From contig NZ_BCST01000005.1 of assembly GCF_001571005.1 (NCBI RefSeq), forward strand, positions 248,001 to 312,000: a stretch of 64,000 bases of DNA. The letters run 5' to 3'. The notes below the pieces were generated by a model. It saw only the letters and a program-made list of their open reading frames with translations. It searched no databases and had not been told where the DNA came from. The stretch's first letter is position 1, and the number at the start of each line of letters is the position of its first letter. The position numbers and the translations under genes are program-made. Of this stretch, positions 8,903 through 17,204 are shown piece after piece. The DNA comes from Herbiconiux solani NBRC 106740 (lineage in GTDB: Bacteria; Actinomycetota; Actinomycetes; Actinomycetales; Microbacteriaceae).

Positions 8903-9805
8903 TCAGCTCAGCTTCCGGGCCGAGCGGGAGTACTCGCGGATGCCGGTCAGCGCCAGCACCACCACGACGGCGATGTAGGGCAGGGTCGAGATGATGTCGG
9001 CCGAGAAGCCGCCCACCGTCTGCAGCCGGATCTGCAGGGCGTCGAAGAAGCCGAACAGCACGCAGGCGAGCGCCGTGGGCAGCGGGCGGGAGCGGCCGAA
9101 GTAGAAGGCCGCCAGGGCCACGTAGCCGCGCCCCGCCGTCATGTTCTCGTTGAACAGGCCGACGGTGCCGAGGCTGAGGGCCACACCTCCCAGGGCGGCG
9201 AGCGCGCCGGCGATGATGCCGGCACCGTCACGGATGTCCAGCGTGCGGAGCCCGAGCGAGCTGCTCGCGGTCTCCGACGCACCGGTGGCGCGCAGCCGCA
9301 CGCCCCAGCGCGAGTTCTTCAAGAGCCACGCCAGCACGGGCACGAGCACGATGCAGAGCCAGAACAGCGGGTCCTTCCCGGAGATCAGGGCGCCCAGCAC
9401 CGGCACGTCCGCCACCCCGGGGATGTCGAGCCTCGGCAGCCGCTCGAGCCCCTCGATCTGCAGCGTGCCCGAGACGCCGAAGCCGGCGCGCAGCACGTAG
9501 CCGATCACGCCGAACACCACGATGTTGAAGCCGAGCCCCACGATGATCTCGTTGCCCTTGAGCCGCGTGATCAGGAGGCTCATCAACCCGCCCGTGACGG
9601 CGCCGGCGAACAGCCCGGCGAGGGCGCCCAGGGCCCAGTTGCCCGTGGCGCCGCTCACGACGGCGCCGAACAGCGCGCCGGTAAGCATGTGCGCCTCGAG
9701 GCCGATGTTCACCACGCCGGCCCGGCGGTGGATGGCGCCGCCGAGCGCGGCCAGCACCAGCGGCACCGAGAGGGTGAGGGCGGAGGCGATGATCGCGTCG
9801 ATCAC
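8903..9805 (-). CDS. ABC transporter permease, BMP-type nucleoside importer (second)
   Basis: Polytopic BPD_transp_2 permease, 300 aa, with about eight to nine hydrophobic segments and the typical HRRAGVVNIGLEAHML entrance near residues 27-42. The family forms the smaller permease of NupNOPQ/RnsABCD-like nucleoside importers. The GTG at 9805 has GGAGAGGAG upstream and overlaps the stop of the first permease (GTGA). It should pair with the preceding 375-aa permease and the double ATPase. Confidence 0.9.
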   Translation of the reverse strand: MIDAIIASALTLSVPLVLAALGGAIHRRAGVVNIGLEAHMLTGALFGAVVSGATGNWALGALAGLFAGAVTGGLMSLLITRLKGNEIIVGLGFNIVVFGVIGYVLRAGFGVSGTLQIEGLERLPRLDIPGVADVPVLGALISGKDPLFWLCIVLVPVLAWLLKNSRWGVRLRATGASETASSSLGLRTLDIRDGAGIIAGALAALGGVALSLGTVGLFNENMTAGRGYVALAAFYFGRSRPLPTALACVLFGFFDALQIRLQTVGGFSADIISTLPYIAVVVVLALTGIREYSRSARKLS

Positions 9806-10929
9806 GGGCGTCTCCTCTCCGAGCGCGCGGCCCAGCGTTTCGAGAGTCGGGGGAAGGCGAAGACCGCGACGGCGAAGATCATCACGGTGCCCTCGAGGAT
9901 GTCGATCAGCTGCACGGGCAGGTTGATGAACAGCTGCACGGTGGCGCCGGCGGCGTTGAGCGCTCCGAAGAGGATGGCGCCGACCAGGATGCCGATGGGG
10001 TTGAACCGCGCCAGCAGGGCGATGGCGATGCCGGTGAAGCCGAAGCTGGCGGAGAAGCCCTCGGAGTAGCGGTGCACGATGCCGAGCGCGTGCGATCCGC
10101 CGCCGAGCCCGCCGATCAGGCCGGCTCCGAGGAGCGCCGTCAGCAGCACGGTGCGCACCCGGAGACCCTGAGCCGTCGAGAAGCGCGGCGCGCTGCCCAC
10201 GGCCCGGAATTCGAAGCCCAGGGTGGAGCGGCGCATCCACACCGCGTAGCCGATCAGCAGCAGCAGGCCGATGATGAGCGCCCAGCTGGTCTGGCCGGGG
10301 GGCGCCAGGGCGGGCAACTCGGCGTTCTCGGCCACGTAGGCCGTGGCGGAGTTGGCCTGGCCGCGCTCCTGGAAGAAGGATTGCACGGCCCAGCCGGCCA
10401 GGCCCGCCACGATGAAGTTGAACATCAGCGTGGTGACGACCTCGTCGACCGACCAGACGGCACGCAGCACCGCGGGCACGGCGGCCACCAGTCCGCCGGC
10501 GAGGGTGGCGCCGAGCAGCGGCAGGATGACCGCGACGACGGGCGGGAAGCCGCCCATGTTCGCGCCGATGACCGCGGCGGTGAGGCCGCCGAGCACGAAG
10601 CTGCCCTCGACGCCCACCGTGAACACCCCCGCGCGGTACGCGAAGGCGGCGGCGATGGCCGTGAAGAGGATAGGGGTGGTCGCGGCCAGGGTGGCGTTGA
10701 TGCGGCTCGGGGTGCCGAAGGCCTCGGTGGCGAGGCGGCCGTACACGGCGATCGGGTCGTTGCCGGTGGCCAGCAGCACGACGGCGCCGACCAGCAGCGC
10801 GATCACCACGGGGAGGCCGGCGTGCCGGGCCACCCGTCCGGTCGCGATCAGGATGCGCTGCAGCGGCGGGTCGCCGGCCGGCGTGGGATCGGGCTCGACG
10901 GGCGCCGACTGGGTCGGGGCGGAGGTCAT
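9802..10929 (-). CDS. ABC transporter permease, BMP-type nucleoside importer (first)
   Basis: Permease of the BPD_transp_2 family, 375 aa, with an N-terminal cytoplasmic tail of about 40 residues then multiple membrane segments. AYRAGVFTVGVEGSFVLGGL is the family hallmark and parallels the RRAGVVNIGLEAHML stretch of its partner. It overlaps both flanking genes by 4 nt, consistent with stoichiometric coupled translation. Together the two permeases should form the heteromeric channel of a nucleoside-type importer. Confidence 0.9.
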   Translation of the reverse strand: MTSAPTQSAPVEPDPTPAGDPPLQRILIATGRVARHAGLPVVIALLVGAVVLLATGNDPIAVYGRLATEAFGTPSRINATLAATTPILFTAIAAAFAYRAGVFTVGVEGSFVLGGLTAAVIGANMGGFPPVVAVILPLLGATLAGGLVAAVPAVLRAVWSVDEVVTTLMFNFIVAGLAGWAVQSFFQERGQANSATAYVAENAELPALAPPGQTSWALIIGLLLLIGYAVWMRRSTLGFEFRAVGSAPRFSTAQGLRVRTVLLTALLGAGLIGGLGGGSHALGIVHRYSEGFSASFGFTGIAIALLARFNPIGILVGAILFGALNAAGATVQLFINLPVQLIDILEGTVMIFAVAVFAFPRLSKRWAARSERRRP

Positions 10930-12560
10930 ACGGTCTCGCCTCCTCGGGGGGATCGGGGGTGTCCCGGTGTGGGGTCGTCCGGGACGTCGGCATCCGGGTT
11001 GTCGTCCTCCGGGCTGTGGTTGCCGAGCATGAGTGCGCCGATCTCGGAGCGGCTCGCCTCGCCCGGCAGCATCCCGGCCACCTGGCCGCGATGCAGCACC
11101 ACGATGCGGTCGGAGAGCTCACGCAACTCGTCGAGCTCCTCGCTGAAGAGCACGATCGCGGCCCCCTCGTCGCGCGCGCGGCGCAGTAGCTCGTGGATGT
11201 AGCCGATGCCGCGCACATCCACGCCGCGGGTGGGCTGGCTCGCCACGAGCACGCGCGGGTTGCCGATGGTCTCGCGGCCGAGCACCACGCGCTGCTGGTT
11301 GCCGCCGGAGAGGGAGGATGCCGGGTCCGACGACGATCCGTAGCGCACGGCCGCCCGGTCGAGCACCTCCTTCACCCGCTCGGCCACGCGTCGCGGGCCG
11401 AGCCAGCCGCCGCGCGCGAGGCCGTGCAGCGCCGGGGTCGCGATCGAGTTGTCGGCGAGTGAGAGGCCGAGGGCGAGGCCCTCGTGCTTGCGGTCGGCGC
11501 TCACGTAGCCGAGGCCCGCGAGCCGTCGCTTGCGGATGCTCGCCCGGCCGATCGAGGCGCCGTCGAGCCGGATGTCTCCCGAGGCCGCCCCGCGGATGCC
11601 GATGAGCACCTCGGCCAGTTCCTCCTGGCCGTTGCCGGCCACCGCCGCCACACCGAGGATCTCGCCGGAGCGCACCTCGAAGCTCACGTCGTCCAGCCGC
11701 AGCACGGCCCGGTCGTCCTTGGCGCTCACGCCCTCGACCACCAGCACCGTCTCACCCGGGTCGCCGCGCGACACCGAGCGCTCGGCGACCTCGGAGTCGC
11801 CCACGATCAGGGCGGCGAGCCCCTCGCGGTCGATCTCGCCGCGGGCGATCTCGGTGATCGTCCGGCCCGAGCGCAGCACGGTGATGTGGTCGGCCACGCC
11901 CACCACCTCGTCGAGCTTGTGGCTGATGAAGATGACGGTGCGGCCGGCGTCGCGCAACGACGACAGCAGGCGCAGGAGCTCCTCGGCCTGAGCCGGGGCC
12001 AGCACGGCCGTCGGCTCGTCGAGGATCAGCACGTCGGCACCGCGGTAGACCAGGCGCAGGATCTCGACCTGCTGCTGGATCGCGATCGAGGTCAGTGCCG
12101 CTCCGGCTTTCCAGTCGATGTCGACGCCCACCGAGGCGCTCAGCTCCTCCGCGCGCCGCAGGGCCGTGGCCCAGTCGATCCGGCCGAAGCGCACGGGCTC
12201 CTCGCCCAGCACCAGGTTCTCCAGCAGCGAGAGCTCCGGGATGATCGCGAGCTCCTGCTGCACCAGCCCGATCCGGCGGGCGATCGCAGCCCGGGGGCTG
12301 GTCAGCGCGATCTCCTCGTCGTCGATCACCACGTGACCGGAGTCGGGCTGGTCGAGGCCGTAGAGGATGCGCATGAGCGTGCTCTTGCCCGCTCCGTTCT
12401 CGCCCACGACGGCGTGCACCGTGCCGGGTCGCACGCTCAGCGTCACGTCGACGTTGGCCCGGACGGGACCGAAGGATCGGCTCACGCCCCGGGCGCCGAT
12501 CCGGCAGCGGATGGCTGCCGGACCGGAACCGGGAACGCTCGCGGTGCTCGTGCTGCTCAC
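10926..12560 (-). CDS. ABC importer ATPase with two nucleotide-binding domains
   Basis: Double-domain ATPase, 544 aa, of the RbsA/NupO kind. Domain 1 has a normal Walker A (GENGAGKST), Walker B (VLILDEPTAVL) and a switch His (ISHKLDEV). Domain 2 has the degenerate P-loop AVAGNGQEEL usual for this family and a clear LSGGNQQRVVLGRE signature. It powers the two following permeases. The GTG start at 12560 overlaps the lipoprotein stop by one base (TAGTG). Confidence 0.92.
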   Translation of the reverse strand: MSSTSTASVPGSGPAAIRCRIGARGVSRSFGPVRANVDVTLSVRPGTVHAVVGENGAGKSTLMRILYGLDQPDSGHVVIDDEEIALTSPRAAIARRIGLVQQELAIIPELSLLENLVLGEEPVRFGRIDWATALRRAEELSASVGVDIDWKAGAALTSIAIQQQVEILRLVYRGADVLILDEPTAVLAPAQAEELLRLLSSLRDAGRTVIFISHKLDEVVGVADHITVLRSGRTITEIARGEIDREGLAALIVGDSEVAERSVSRGDPGETVLVVEGVSAKDDRAVLRLDDVSFEVRSGEILGVAAVAGNGQEELAEVLIGIRGAASGDIRLDGASIGRASIRKRRLAGLGYVSADRKHEGLALGLSLADNSIATPALHGLARGGWLGPRRVAERVKEVLDRAAVRYGSSSDPASSLSGGNQQRVVLGRETIGNPRVLVASQPTRGVDVRGIGYIHELLRRARDEGAAIVLFSEELDELRELSDRIVVLHRGQVAGMLPGEASRSEIGALMLGNHSPEDDNPDADVPDDPTPGHPRSPRGGETV

Positions 12561-13636
12561 TAGTTGCCGCTGTAGTAGTCGGGGTAGCCCTGCTCGACGA
12601 CGTTCCAGACCTTGATGTCGCCGTCGATGATCTTCTGCTTCAGGGCGTCGACCTTGTCGATCGTGGCCTGGCCGATGGCATCCTTCGTGTACTGGAAGTC
12701 GCTGAGGCCGACGCCGTCCTCGGCGAGGCCGAGGTTGATCGTGGTGCCGCCGGGGAAGCTCCCGTCGGCGTACGACTTCAGCACGGTCTCCACGGCGACG
12801 TCGGTCTTCTTGAGCATGCTGGTGAGCACGGAGCCGGGGGCGACCCCGTCCTGGTTCGCGTCGACGCCGATGGCGTAGTGGCCCGCATCCTTCGCGGCCT
12901 GGATGACACCGGCGCCCGTACCGCCCGCTACCGCGTAGACGATGTCGGCGCCCTGCTCGAACATCGACTGCGCGAGCTGCTGGCCCTTGGTGGGGTCGGC
13001 GAAGTCGTTCGAGTAGGCGGTCAGCACCTTCACCGAGGGATCGGTGTCGCGGGCGCCCTGGATGAAGCCGACGAGGAACTTGTCGATGCCGGTCGACTGC
13101 GTGCCGCCGATGACGCCGATCACCTTGTCGGCGTTGATCTTCGGGTCGCTGGTGTTGACCGTCTGCAGGGCGGCGAGCGCGCCGGCGAGGTAGGAGCCCT
13201 CCTGCTCCTGGAAGAGCACCGAGGCAACGTTGTCGCCCGCGGCTTCGGCGTTCACGAGCACCCAGTCGGTGTTCGGGTAGTCGGCGGCCACGGTGGGCAG
13301 CACCTCTGCGTGCGAGTACTCGAGGTCGACGACGACGCCGAGACCTTCGTCACCGGCGCGGCGCAGGATCTGCTCGCCCTGGCCCACCACGTCGTCGGAC
13401 TCGATCGGCGTGCCCTCGAGCCCGTTGTCGGTCAGTCCCTGCTGGAAGCCCTTGTAGGCGAGGTCGTTGTACGACTCGTCGCCGAGACCGCCCTGGGCCA
13501 CCACGAGTGCGGCCGAGCCGAGCGCCGCGTCGCCGCCGGCGCTGCCTGACGGGGAGTCGCTACTCGTTCCCGAGCAGGCGCTGAGCAGCAGCAAGGCCGC
13601 CGCCGGTACGAGTGCCAGTGCGTGGCGTTTCTTCAT
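12560..13636 (-). CDS. BMP-family substrate-binding lipoprotein
   Basis: Basic membrane protein (PnrA/BmpA/NupN) family, 358 aa. The signal peptide ends in a lipobox LLSAC with lipidated Cys21, followed by a Ser/Gly-rich linker, so the protein sits on the outer face of the membrane. Core motifs include DLEYSHAEVLPTVAADYPN and GVDANQDGVAPGS near 273. Family members bind purine or pyrimidine nucleosides. The ATG at 13636 has GGAGG upstream; unusually the first 77 nt overlap the end of the preceding regulator gene in another frame. Confidence 0.9.
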   Translation of the reverse strand: MKKRHALALVPAAALLLLSACSGTSSDSPSGSAGGDAALGSAALVVAQGGLGDESYNDLAYKGFQQGLTDNGLEGTPIESDDVVGQGEQILRRAGDEGLGVVVDLEYSHAEVLPTVAADYPNTDWVLVNAEAAGDNVASVLFQEQEGSYLAGALAALQTVNTSDPKINADKVIGVIGGTQSTGIDKFLVGFIQGARDTDPSVKVLTAYSNDFADPTKGQQLAQSMFEQGADIVYAVAGGTGAGVIQAAKDAGHYAIGVDANQDGVAPGSVLTSMLKKTDVAVETVLKSYADGSFPGGTTINLGLAEDGVGLSDFQYTKDAIGQATIDKVDALKQKIIDGDIKVWNVVEQGYPDYYSGN

Positions 13637-14423
13637 GATGTCCTCCGGGTGATGTGGGTGCGAACGTGATGTGGTACAGGTATTGCGTCCCTAGGTACCG
13701 GGCTCGGACGACCTCGACGAGGCGGCCTGTGGTGTCACGCGAAGCGCGGACGATCTCGATGAGGGCGATGCCCTCCTCCACCCCGAGCAGGTCGGCGTCG
13801 ACGGCATCCGCGTTGATGGCACGCAGCGACTCCTCGCCCGAGTCCAGGTGCACGCCGTTCTCGCGAAGGGCGCCGTAGAAGGAGAAGTCGGGCCGTGCCG
13901 CGGCGGGCTCGGTGAGGCCGATCCGCTCGGCGACGTCGGCGGGCACGAAGGTGCGGTGGATGCCGACCGGGGCGTCGCCCACGGTGCGGAGCCGCTCCAC
14001 CCGCACGAGCGGCTGCAGCGCGCCCTCGGCACCGACCGGCTCGTCGTCGAAGGCGGAGGCCGGCCGCTCGGGCGAGTCGGCGCCGATCAGGTCGAAGGAG
14101 AGCAGCGTGCTCCCGGGAGCGAGCCCGAGGCCGTGGACGTGCTCGGAGAAGCTGGTGAGCTCGGGCAGCTGACGCTGCATCGGCCGGGCGTTCACGAAGG
14201 TGCCCTTGCCCTGGCGTCGGGTGACGACGCCGCGCTCGACGAGGGTGTCGAAGGCCTTGATCACCGTGGCGCGGCTGAGGTGGTTCTCGCTGGCGAGCAC
14301 CGTCTCGCTCGGCAGGATGTCGCCGGGCTTCAGCCGCTCGAGGGCGATGAAGTCCTGCACCGCGTTGGCCAGCTGCACGTACAACGGCTGCTCGCCCCGC
14401 CCGTGCTCCAGGTCTACTCGCAT
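13560..14423 (-). CDS. GntR/HutC-family transcriptional regulator
   Basis: N-terminal winged helix (ILPSETVLASENHLSRATVIKAFDTL) and C-terminal UTRA effector domain ending near ARYLGTQYLYHITFAP, 287 aa from the ATG at 14423, which has AGAGGA upstream; a GTG at 14441 would add six residues. It is the first gene of the operon and probably its local repressor, answering to a ligand derived from the imported compound. The last 26 codons run past the UTRA fold and overlap the lipoprotein gene by 77 nt without a stop. CTTGTCCGGTCAAG just upstream is a candidate operator. Confidence 0.87.
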   Translation of the reverse strand: MRVDLEHGRGEQPLYVQLANAVQDFIALERLKPGDILPSETVLASENHLSRATVIKAFDTLVERGVVTRRQGKGTFVNARPMQRQLPELTSFSEHVHGLGLAPGSTLLSFDLIGADSPERPASAFDDEPVGAEGALQPLVRVERLRTVGDAPVGIHRTFVPADVAERIGLTEPAAARPDFSFYGALRENGVHLDSGEESLRAINADAVDADLLGVEEGIALIEIVRASRDTTGRLVEVVRARYLGTQYLYHITFAPTSPGGHHEETPRTGTRTGGGLAAAQRLLGNE

Positions 14424-14449
14424 GCTGCACGTCCTCTGCACCTGGTCAT
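14414..14449 (-). other. Possible 11-codon leader ORF overlapping the gntR start
   Basis: An ATG at 14449 preceded by a strong AAGGAG (6 nt spacing) opens an 11-codon frame (MTRCRGRAACE) ending in TAG ten bases beyond the regulator ATG. Its ribosome site is better than that of the regulator. It may be a translational leader or coincidence; no homologue can be judged at this size. Confidence 0.25.
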
Positions 14450-14474
14450 GGGGGCTCCTTCAACCGCTCAACCG

Positions 14475-14488
14475 CTTGTCCGGTCAAG
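14475..14488. promoter_or_regulatory. Candidate GntR operator
   Basis: CTTGTCCGGTCAAG is palindromic except for the two A/T positions flanking CCGG (12 of 14 positions symmetric). It lies 52 bp upstream of the regulator ATG, where an autoregulating HutC-type repressor would bind. It partly overlaps a perfect tandem CAACCGCT pair (14461-14476). Confidence 0.4.
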
Positions 14489-14525
14489 TGAACAGTAAAC
14501 GACCCCGCGGCGTCAATGGGTCACG

Positions 14526-14562
14526 GAAACCTGCATTTAACGGCCCGTAACACGCTGGTTAC
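14526..14562. promoter_or_regulatory. GlnR-like box array (tentative)
   Basis: Pentamers GAAAC, TTAAC, GTAAC and GTTAC follow each other with gaps of 6, 5 and 6 nt; the last two form GTAAC-N6-GTTAC. Actinobacterial GlnR sites are built of GTnAC/GAAAC units spaced by 6 nt. The array sits between the divergent gntR operon and the GNAT gene, so its target is uncertain. Nitrogen control of nucleoside uptake would make sense, but this is pattern matching only. Confidence 0.25.
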
Positions 14563-14699
14563 ATGCGCGGCTCCTCCAGCCGACCCGTCGTGCGCTCGCG
14601 CTCATCGTCATCCGCTCGATGAGCGACCTCGGCCTTTGAGCCGATCCCGACCCCAGCCGTCGCAGCCCGACATCGCTACGGTGGGGGCGTCGGGGTGCG

Positions 14700-15242
14700 A
14701 TGCTCGTATTCATGGAGTGGCCGGTCATCGAAGTGCTGGAGTCGGAGCGGCTGACGCTCGAGCCGGTGTCCGTCGATCACGCTTCGGCGATGGTCGACGT
14801 GCTCTCCGACGCCCGCCTGTACGAGTTCACCGGCGGCGAGCCGCCATCGCTCGACGTCCTCGCCGCGCGCTACCGCCGTCAGGTGCGGGGGCCCGCCGAC
14901 GGCTCGGGCGCCTGGTTCAACTGGATGCTGCGGGAGCGCGCAGCCGGCACGCTCGTCGGCTTCGTCCAGGCCACCGTGCACACCGGCGACCGCGGCCCTC
15001 TGGCCGAGATCGCATGGCTCATCGATCCGGCCCACCAGCGGCAGGGCTTCGCAGCCGAAGCCACGGCGGCGATGGTCGCCTGGCTGCGCTCGCGTGGCGT
15101 GACCGCGTTCGCCGCCCTCATCCACCCCGACCACACCGTGTCGCAGCGCGTAGCGCACCGCCTCGACCTCCGCCCGACGCCGCAACTCGACGACGGCGAG
15201 GTCCGTTGGGAGTCGCCCCCCGGAAACGACGAAACCCCCTGA
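14700..15242 (+). CDS. GNAT-family N-acetyltransferase
   Basis: RimJ/RimL-like acetyltransferase of 180 aa. The opening IEVLESERLTLEPVSVDHA and the acetyl-CoA loop around IDPAHQRQGFAAEATAAMVAWL (residues 103-124) are characteristic. It would transfer an acetyl group to an amine of a small molecule or protein N-terminus; substrate unknown. No strong ribosome site precedes the ATG at 14700; the in-frame ATG at 14712 is equally likely. The stop lies inside the left arm of a hairpin that also serves the convergent tRNA-Ser. Confidence 0.75.
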   Translation: MLVFMEWPVIEVLESERLTLEPVSVDHASAMVDVLSDARLYEFTGGEPPSLDVLAARYRRQVRGPADGSGAWFNWMLRERAAGTLVGFVQATVHTGDRGPLAEIAWLIDPAHQRQGFAAEATAAMVAWLRSRGVTAFAALIHPDHTVSQRVAHRLDLRPTPQLDDGEVRWESPPGNDETP

Positions 15243-15274
15243 AGGCCCGGATTCACGGGGCTGCAGGGGGTTTC
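15231..15274. terminator. Bidirectional hairpin terminator
   Basis: A perfect 11-bp inverted repeat GAAACCCCCTG / CAGGGGGTTTC around a 22-nt loop. It lies between the end of the GNAT gene (+) and the 3' end of tRNA-Ser (-), with short T runs on each side. Confidence 0.7.
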
Positions 15275-15276
15275 TG

Positions 15277-15366
15277 TGGCGGTACCGGTGGGATTTGAAC
15301 CCACGGTGGAGTCTCCCCCACACAACTTTTCGAGAGTTGCACCTTCGGCCGCTCGGACACGGTACC
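15277..15366 (-). tRNA. tRNA-Ser (CGA)
   Basis: On the minus strand the acceptor stem GGTACCG pairs with CGGTACC, followed by discriminator G and an encoded CCA. The anticodon stem CAACT/AGTTG encloses loop CTCGAAA, giving anticodon CGA (reads UCG). A long variable arm (GTGGGGGAGACTCCAC) is typical of class II tRNA-Ser. The mature body is 15280-15366. Unlike the three tRNAs at the other end of the window, this one encodes CCA. Confidence 0.95.
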
Positions 15367-15373
15367 GGGGACG

Positions 15374-15403
15374 AGTGTACGCGAGCGCGCGCGGTCTCGC
15401 CAA
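15374..15403 (-). promoter_or_regulatory. Promoter of tRNA-Ser
   Basis: On the minus strand, TTGGCG (15403-15398), an 18-nt spacer and TACACT (15379-15374) match a housekeeping sigma promoter. Transcription would begin about 7 nt downstream, next to the tRNA 5' end. Confidence 0.6.
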
Positions 15404-15451
15404 TCGAGGCCGAGCGGATGCGTCGGGTGCGGTACTCGATAGCATCTCGGC

Positions 15452-16285
15452 ATGGCAATCTCGATCTCGGTCGTCATCCCGGCGCGAGACGACGCCGCGT
15501 TCCTCCGCCGTGCCCTCGACGCCCTCGCCGCCCAGGAGCGCCCGGCCGACGAGGTCATCGTCGTCGACAACGGCAGCTCGGACGACACCGCCGACGTGGC
15601 CCGCTCCTTCGGCGCTCGCGTCATCGACGAACCGGTGCAGGGCATCCTTCGGGCGACCGCCGCGGGGTTCGACGCCGCCCGGGGCGACGTGCTCGCCCGC
15701 ATCGACGCCGACTCGGTTCCGGGGCCCGACTGGCTGCGGCGCGTCGAGACCGTGTTCCTCCGGCCCGACGCTCCGACCGGGTACACGGGGCCGGGGCTGT
15801 TCTACGACATCGGGGCCGCCGGCGCGTGGGCCGGGCAGACCTTCTATCTCGGCGGCTACGTGACGTGGATGACGCTCTTCCTCGGCCACGCGCCCCTCTT
15901 CGGCTCGAACATGGCCCTGCAGGCGGCGGCCTGGCGACGCATCCGGAGCAGCATCCATCGCACGGATCGCCGGGTGCACGACGACCTCGACATCGCGTAC
16001 CACCTGCTGCCGGACATGACGGTCGAGTACGACCCGACCCTGGCGATGCCGATCTCGGGGCGGCCGTTCCACAGCGCGAGCGGGTTCTTCCGGCGGATCG
16101 GGTGGGCGTTCCGCACCATCGCGGTGAACATCCCGGGGCAGTGGCCGTGGCAGCGCTGGTCGCGACGGCGCGCGGCACGTCAGGCACGCCAGACCCCGCA
16201 GGCCCGCCAGACCCTTCAGACCCCCGGCGGAAGCGGCGGAGACGCCTTCGAGAACAGCGCCAGCAGATCGGCCGAGAGCTCGTAA
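15452..16285 (+). CDS. Family 2 glycosyltransferase
   Basis: GT-A fold glycosyltransferase, 277 aa. SVVIPARDDAAFLRRAL at the N-terminus, VDNGSSDDT near 38-46 and the DxD-like metal site RIDADSVPGPDW near 87-98 are visible. C-terminal hydrophobic patches suggest membrane association. It probably adds a sugar to a cell-envelope glycolipid or polymer. The last 40 residues are Arg/Gln/Thr-rich (RQARQTPQARQT), low complexity, and overlap the convergent hydrolase gene by 70 bp. Confidence 0.82.
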   Translation: MAISISVVIPARDDAAFLRRALDALAAQERPADEVIVVDNGSSDDTADVARSFGARVIDEPVQGILRATAAGFDAARGDVLARIDADSVPGPDWLRRVETVFLRPDAPTGYTGPGLFYDIGAAGAWAGQTFYLGGYVTWMTLFLGHAPLFGSNMALQAAAWRRIRSSIHRTDRRVHDDLDIAYHLLPDMTVEYDPTLAMPISGRPFHSASGFFRRIGWAFRTIAVNIPGQWPWQRWSRRRAARQARQTPQARQTLQTPGGSGGDAFENSASRSAESS

Positions 16286-17139
16286 GGAGCGTCCTCGCAC
16301 GGGCTGTGTCCCGTGCGGTACACGTGCATCGACGCCCCGATCGCCTCGGCGAAGCGCGCGTGACGCGCGAGCGGCCAGAGGTCGTGCTCGCCCACCGCGA
16401 CGGCCTTGGGGAACGGCTGAGCGGCCAGCTCGGCCTCGAGGTCGGGCGAATCCATCATGATCCGCATCATGTCCCGGTGTGCGTCTCGCCGGGTGAGGCG
16501 GAAGCGGTCGCGCACGAACGCGATCCGCCCGGGCTTCACCCGCAGCACGTTCGCCTGCACGCCCCAGCGCATCAGGTTCGCCGCGGCCCCGGGGGTCGCG
16601 AGGGCCGAGAAGCGGCCGATCCGGCTCACGCCCGCGAAGCTCCGGCCCGGGTCGGGCGGGGTGCCGAGCAGGGTGAGGCTCGCCACGAGCTCCGGATGCC
16701 GCGTGGCCACGACCGATGCGACCACCCCCGCGAACGAGTAGCCGAGCAGATGCACGGGTGTGGTCCCGGCCCGAACGAACGCGAGCATGTCGTCCACGAA
16801 CAGCTCGAGCGTGTACCGCGCGGCGGGCGGATCGAGGTTCCACGGCCCGGCCGCGAACGACTCGTACTGCCCGGCCAGGTCGTAACTCTCGACGAGGAAT
16901 CCGGCCGCGGCGAGCTCGGGCATCACGAAATGGAAGTCCTCCTTCGACCCCGTCGCCCCCGCGACCAGCACGACCCGGGGATCCGCCCGGTCGCCGAGCG
17001 ACACCGTCGCCAGCCCTCCACTCGGAGCGTGGAAGATCGAGGTGACCGCACCCTCCGGCGGCGTCACCCAGTCGATGTCTTGGAGTCCCTCGTCACGGCT
17101 GACCGCCAGCTCGCGGGACTCCGGCGCCCGGTCCAACAC
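16216..17139 (-). CDS. Alpha/beta hydrolase
   Basis: Alpha/beta-hydrolase fold, 307 aa. Nucleophile elbow GYSFAG (Ser about 134), acid in VGEHDLWP and catalytic His in [12 protein letters not shown] near the C-terminus. No signal peptide, so cytosolic. Start taken as the GTG at 17139 behind a GGGGG ribosome site; the next codon TTG could also serve. Stand-alone gene between a convergent glycosyltransferase and a divergent ion channel; substrate unknown (ester or lactone likely). Confidence 0.8.
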   Translation of the reverse strand: MLDRAPESRELAVSRDEGLQDIDWVTPPEGAVTSIFHAPSGGLATVSLGDRADPRVVLVAGATGSKEDFHFVMPELAAAGFLVESYDLAGQYESFAAGPWNLDPPAARYTLELFVDDMLAFVRAGTTPVHLLGYSFAGVVASVVATRHPELVASLTLLGTPPDPGRSFAGVSRIGRFSALATPGAAANLMRWGVQANVLRVKPGRIAFVRDRFRLTRRDAHRDMMRIMMDSPDLEAELAAQPFPKAVAVGEHDLWPLARHARFAEAIGASMHVYRTGHSPCEDAPYELSADLLALFSKASPPLPPGV

Positions 17140-17204
17140 GCCCCCACCATATCGTCCGGCCCGGCGGCGGGCCGTGACATCCTGGTGCGGTCGGAAGGGG
17201 GACG

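Noticed and set aside
14580-14595. Further copies of the CGACCCGTC repeat (also near 17940, 28165, 41230)
   Set aside because: They share only 8-9 bases, continue as CGTCG rather than CGTCAG, lack an inverted arm, and some lie inside coding sequence.
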